Shown here piece by piece: positions 61,120 through 64,000 of a DNA stretch of 64,000 bases. Under the pieces are notes generated by a model, which saw only the letters and a list, made by a program, of their open reading frames with translations, was not told the DNA's origin and did not search any database. The DNA comes from Taenia hydatigena (Eukaryota; Platyhelminthes; Cestoda; Cyclophyllidea; Taeniidae). Both the position numbers and the translations under genes were made by a program. Location of the stretch: positions 11,563,646-11,627,645 of the forward strand of contig JADWOT020000002.1 in the NCBI GenBank assembly GCA_036345935.2. The letters run 5' to 3'. The first letter of the stretch is position 1. The number at the start of each line of letters is the position of its first letter.

Positions 61120-61960
61120 AGTGAGGTTGTCATGGTGGATGCTGAGCGCACGACCGCCATTTACACGCCAAAAGGTTACGATCCACAGGCCATGTATTTG
61201 TTGCCTCTGCTTCTCCTTCACGTCCGTGTAGGGTGGTTTGCTGACCGAGGAACTGAGTGAGAGAAAAGCTTATGACGGAGAATGGTTTGTGCTGCTACAG
61301 TTGCTGGGCGACCAAAAATAGCATCGTTGTTTTCTCCTAAATGGTCCTCCCACAGGTCTGGAGTGCGTATCATTCTATGACAAAAAGATACGCTTTACTT
61401 CTATTTGTGGTGGGCTGCAGACACAACTGTTGACAACGATCCGTTCGCTTACAAAGACCAAACGTTGGTGGTGCCTTTGATCTGCCTACTGGATAAGATT
61501 TCGATACAACTGGGGGCCGTTTGAGAGAAAATTTTTAAGAAGTGCAAGATTAGTCAATCGGCGGAAGGGAAGTGTAACGCCTAGAAGGCGATTAGAGACC
61601 ATTCTTCACTACTACAGCGCCTGTTCACGAACAGGCGCATACACGAGATTGTGGGAAGATTAGGGAAGACCGGGCATGTAATGTGTATCACTGAAGCAGG
61701 TGTCTTTTATGCATCATAGGAACCAGGCCGGGTGCAGACACAGATGCATCGTTGGAGAATGACGGAGCAAAAGTGGTGGTAGAGTTTGTGGTACGTAGCG
61801 AACTGGCTTTGTCGTCGAACGTAGCACTGCAGGCTACGTAGGGCTAGGTGTTAGGGGTGCTGGAAGCCTCCATTCGGGATGCCCCGGTGGTAGAGGATGT
61901 GAGGCTGGCAAAAATGGAGACGGAGCCCTAGCCGAGGTCAGGCCATCGCCACGGGGCTGA
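61120..61960 (+). pseudogene. GC-rich intronless coding relic
   Basis: One frame (61282-61782) is protein-like over 167 codons but broken by stops at 61378, 61522, 61582 and 61717. It includes DTLYFYLWWAADTTVDNDPF, AYKDQTLVVPLICLLDKISI and RLFTNRRIHEIVGRLGKTGH. Other frames on either side read AERTTAIYTPKGYDPQAM, LLTEELSERKAYDGEWFVLL (upstream), ENDGAKVVVEFVVRSELALS and VLGVLEASIRDAPVVEDVRL (downstream), as if frameshifted. G+C is visibly higher than in the surroundings. It could be an inactivated retrocopy, a mobile-element gene, or 3' exons of the Cys-rich gene just upstream. No family was recognised. Confidence 0.42.
61617..61638. repeat. 22-bp perfect inverted repeat
   Basis: GCGCCTGTTC and its exact complement GAACAGGCGC are separated by AC. 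It lies inside the coding relic and may be chance from the code for RLFTNRR. Confidence 0.6.
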
Positions 61961-62779
61961 AGGCGAGGGTAACTGAGTTCCTACTTTTGTTAGCTTTTAT
62001 CGCTCCCTTATTCGCTCATTCATGATGCAGAGTACTGAGCCCATTCATATTAATTTGCATCCCATTTTCACATAGTCATCCATCATTTGTCCTTCATAGT
62101 TTTATTTTCATCGCTCACTTCTTACTTTTGTACTCAACTTAACAATTTGGTTTTACCTGCTCGATATCGCATCGGTTTTTCTAAACGAGTCATATGATGC
62201 ATTTTGTTTTGAGCTTTCTGACAGTACTTTTGGATTAGTCGCGTGTTTTGAGAGTGCCCTAAGATTTGCCTTTGCGTTTTATGTGGAGAGGAGAGGGGGG
62301 ACGTGAAAGGTCGTGCGCGTAGCATTCTCTTCTTTCTGTATGCACACGGGATGACGATGACTGATACGGAGCTTGGGACTAATTAAATACACTCCTTTTC
62401 TCATTCTTAGATCCTGTTTGTTTCTACACATCGTTTGGCGTCAAATTCCGTCAACGTGGGCTTTTTCTTGATAGAGACTAAAAATCGGCTCGATTGCTTC
62501 TCGTGCTAACCTCTTCGCATCAATACAGCCTCACTACGCTCCTCTCCATAATGTGCCCGCAATTTGCCATACATTGGCCAGTTTTGTCCACTTATAAGAA
62601 ATTTGTATTTTGTGTTTTCTAAAAGCAACCGCCATCGTTGGTTGTCAGTGCCATGTTGCATTTTTAACTTGAAACCGTTTGTTAAGGTGATTGTGTTGCT
62701 GTTGTTGTTGTGGTCTTCGGGAAAGTAGTCATTTAACTGTATTTTAAATTTGCAGAGGTCAGCCGTTTGTTGATTTCAG
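61961..62779. other. no supported gene
   Basis: A short TTG-rich run lies near 62.70 kb. No coding signal. Confidence 0.25.
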
Positions 62780-63222
62780 TCTCGTCCTGTAGCCATAGCG
62801 GTTACGGAGGCGAACCTGCAGATGCTTTCTAATTCTTATCAAATCACTAATAAGTGTCAAGGTAGTTATGGAATGGCTGACATCGTTCACCAAATGCTAG
62901 CTTTGTTGTTTGCTCAAGTGTCTTTTTCTCCTTTTGCTTTCCCGGCAGTTCGTACCAAGTTGCGCTTCGAGGTAAATATTTTATTTTCAAATTTTGCGAG
63001 AGTGTTTACATTGTTCCAGATTTAAAAGAGCAATCAAACTGGCTGGCTTGGTAGGTAGTGCCAATGCTGATGCTATCGGCTGAACTGCAAAACATCTAGC
63101 CCATGACGAATGTTCTTTTGGCCTCTTCTTTGTTTCCACTTTAGCTGAGACCAATGTGTATTAGCCTCCAAAATGTGCTCTTTTTGAGTGTACTGCAAAA
63201 ACTACCATCGTATCATCGATAA
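62780..63222 (+). CDS. three exons of an unknown gene including a 23-nt micro-exon
   Basis: Exon a (62780-62861; acceptor TGATTTCAG, donor CAAG|GTAGTT) reads SRPVAIAVTEANLQMLSNSY and QITNKCQ plus one base. The micro-exon (62949-62971) sits between a long pyrimidine tract ending CCCGGCAG and the donor GAG|GTAAAT; it adds RTKLRFE. Exon c (63145-63222; acceptor TCCACTTTAG) reads LRPMCISLQNVLFLSVLQKL and PSYHR, then TAA. All three phases close exactly. An alternative reading from about 63188 (YCKNYHRIIDKGYFAANCHV) is open to 63406 and could be a further exon if exon c is spliced earlier. No family was recognised; upstream exons were not seen. Confidence 0.48.
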
Positions 63223-64000
63223 GGGTTATTTTGCAGCCAATTGTCACGTCGGCACACTCGCACAATTTAAAGGACGCCTGCACAACTTCCCACTTCACTC
63301 CAAGGTACCTCGGTTAATGATAGACGCCAAAGCTTTGCTCCACCTTTATCCGATATTTAGGTTGTTCAACGGTCTAGCAACTCACTATTGTGGGAGGAAA
63401 AGATAGCATTCGAGGGACAAACGCCGTCAAAACTACAGTAGGTAAGAAGACCTAGAAGAGGGGGTTCCCCGTATATCCTATTTTAGCCTATGGAACCCAG
63501 TTTCTGCACTAACAATATAAACCACTTATTCTTCTCCTTGCATGCCCTCAACAACTCGATCGACCCCATTTGCAGCAGTCATTCACTATTACAAAAACAG
63601 CTACGTTCTGAACTCAGCGCGAGTAATAAAGTGTAGCCACCAGTCGAGTATGATCATGACCCAGCTAATGAAACTATTAAGCACAACTCACTGGAATCCA
63701 ATTGCCCAACCGTCAACTGTACCATAAATTGATCTCTTAATTCATACGCCGCGCGACCAATCGCTCGCTTCTCGTTCCAAGCAGCCATGCAAATTTTCAT
63801 AGCTCCACCCACAAGAAGCCTTCCAAACATTCAACGTTCCTCACAAGCACAAGCGTATCACCGCAGTTCTCGACCAGCATCTAGAGGAAGGTACATGTAT
63901 GCGTTGGTTGCTGCTATTTGTAGCGTGTTTTGCCTTTCACTTACTAGCAAATAACTGCTTTGAGGGAGAAGTGGACAGAGAAAAGTGACGTAATGCGATT
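63223..64000. other. no further supported gene
   Basis: Apart from the alternative frame noted for 63188-63406 and a 61-codon frame at 63542-63727, nothing was recognised up to the window edge. Confidence 0.25.

Noticed and set aside
1..64000. CRISPR arrays, rRNA or tRNA genes, bacterial operons
   Set aside because: No regularly spaced repeats or recognisable RNA gene sequence was seen on either strand; a tRNA scan was not possible here.

Overview
The window is animal nuclear DNA from a draft scaffold. A run of exactly 100 Ns marks a scaffold join. Genes are sparse, and protein signal comes in short exons flanked by GT/AG (once GC/AG) splice sites. The families recognised (a ubiquitin-conjugating enzyme, CoREST, arginase) are eukaryotic. 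The loose layout, short introns, a micro-exon and small Cys-rich secreted proteins would suit a parasitic flatworm, possibly a tapeworm. That assignment is a guess; nothing here proves it. No rRNA, tRNA, CRISPR or bacterial operon structure was seen. Most long open frames are chance or shadow frames, so the models below were built by joining exons by hand on motif, splice-site and phase evidence.

Layout. 0-7 kb: the Cys-rich C-terminal tail of a gene cut by the window edge (+), a complete four-exon E2 ubiquitin-conjugating enzyme gene (-), and exons of an unrecognised gene (-). 7-16 kb: scattered single exons on both strands, none assigned to a family. 17.7-20.1 kb: a REST-corepressor (CoREST/RCOR) gene (-) with an ELM2 domain and one clear SANT domain. 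21.5-22.2 kb: a two-exon gene for a small Cys-rich secreted protein (+).

25.8-50.7 kb is repeat territory. It holds two copies of a ~1.1-kb repeat (family 2) in opposite orientation and at least five rearranged copies of a larger composite repeat (family 1). Its centrepiece is a 3.0-kb inverted repeat, nearly identical between arms, around a 3.0-kb spacer that itself contains a family-1 copy. A decayed arginase relic lies at 28 kb.

53.9-55.6 kb holds a second, far better preserved arginase (+), with TATA box, six exons and a poly(A) signal, but two in-frame stops, a one-base frameshift and a shifted splice acceptor. 55.8-57.7 kb: exons of an unrecognised gene around the N gap. 59.9-61.1 kb: a Cys-rich protein with a signal peptide (+). 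61.1-62 kb: a GC-rich intronless coding relic. 62.8-63.2 kb: three phase-consistent exons including a 23-nt micro-exon.

The genes do not form a pathway: protein modification (E2), chromatin repression (CoREST), arginine breakdown (arginase) and putative secreted proteins simply lie side by side, as usual in animal genomes. The two arginase copies on either side of the repeat block suggest a local duplication followed by decay.
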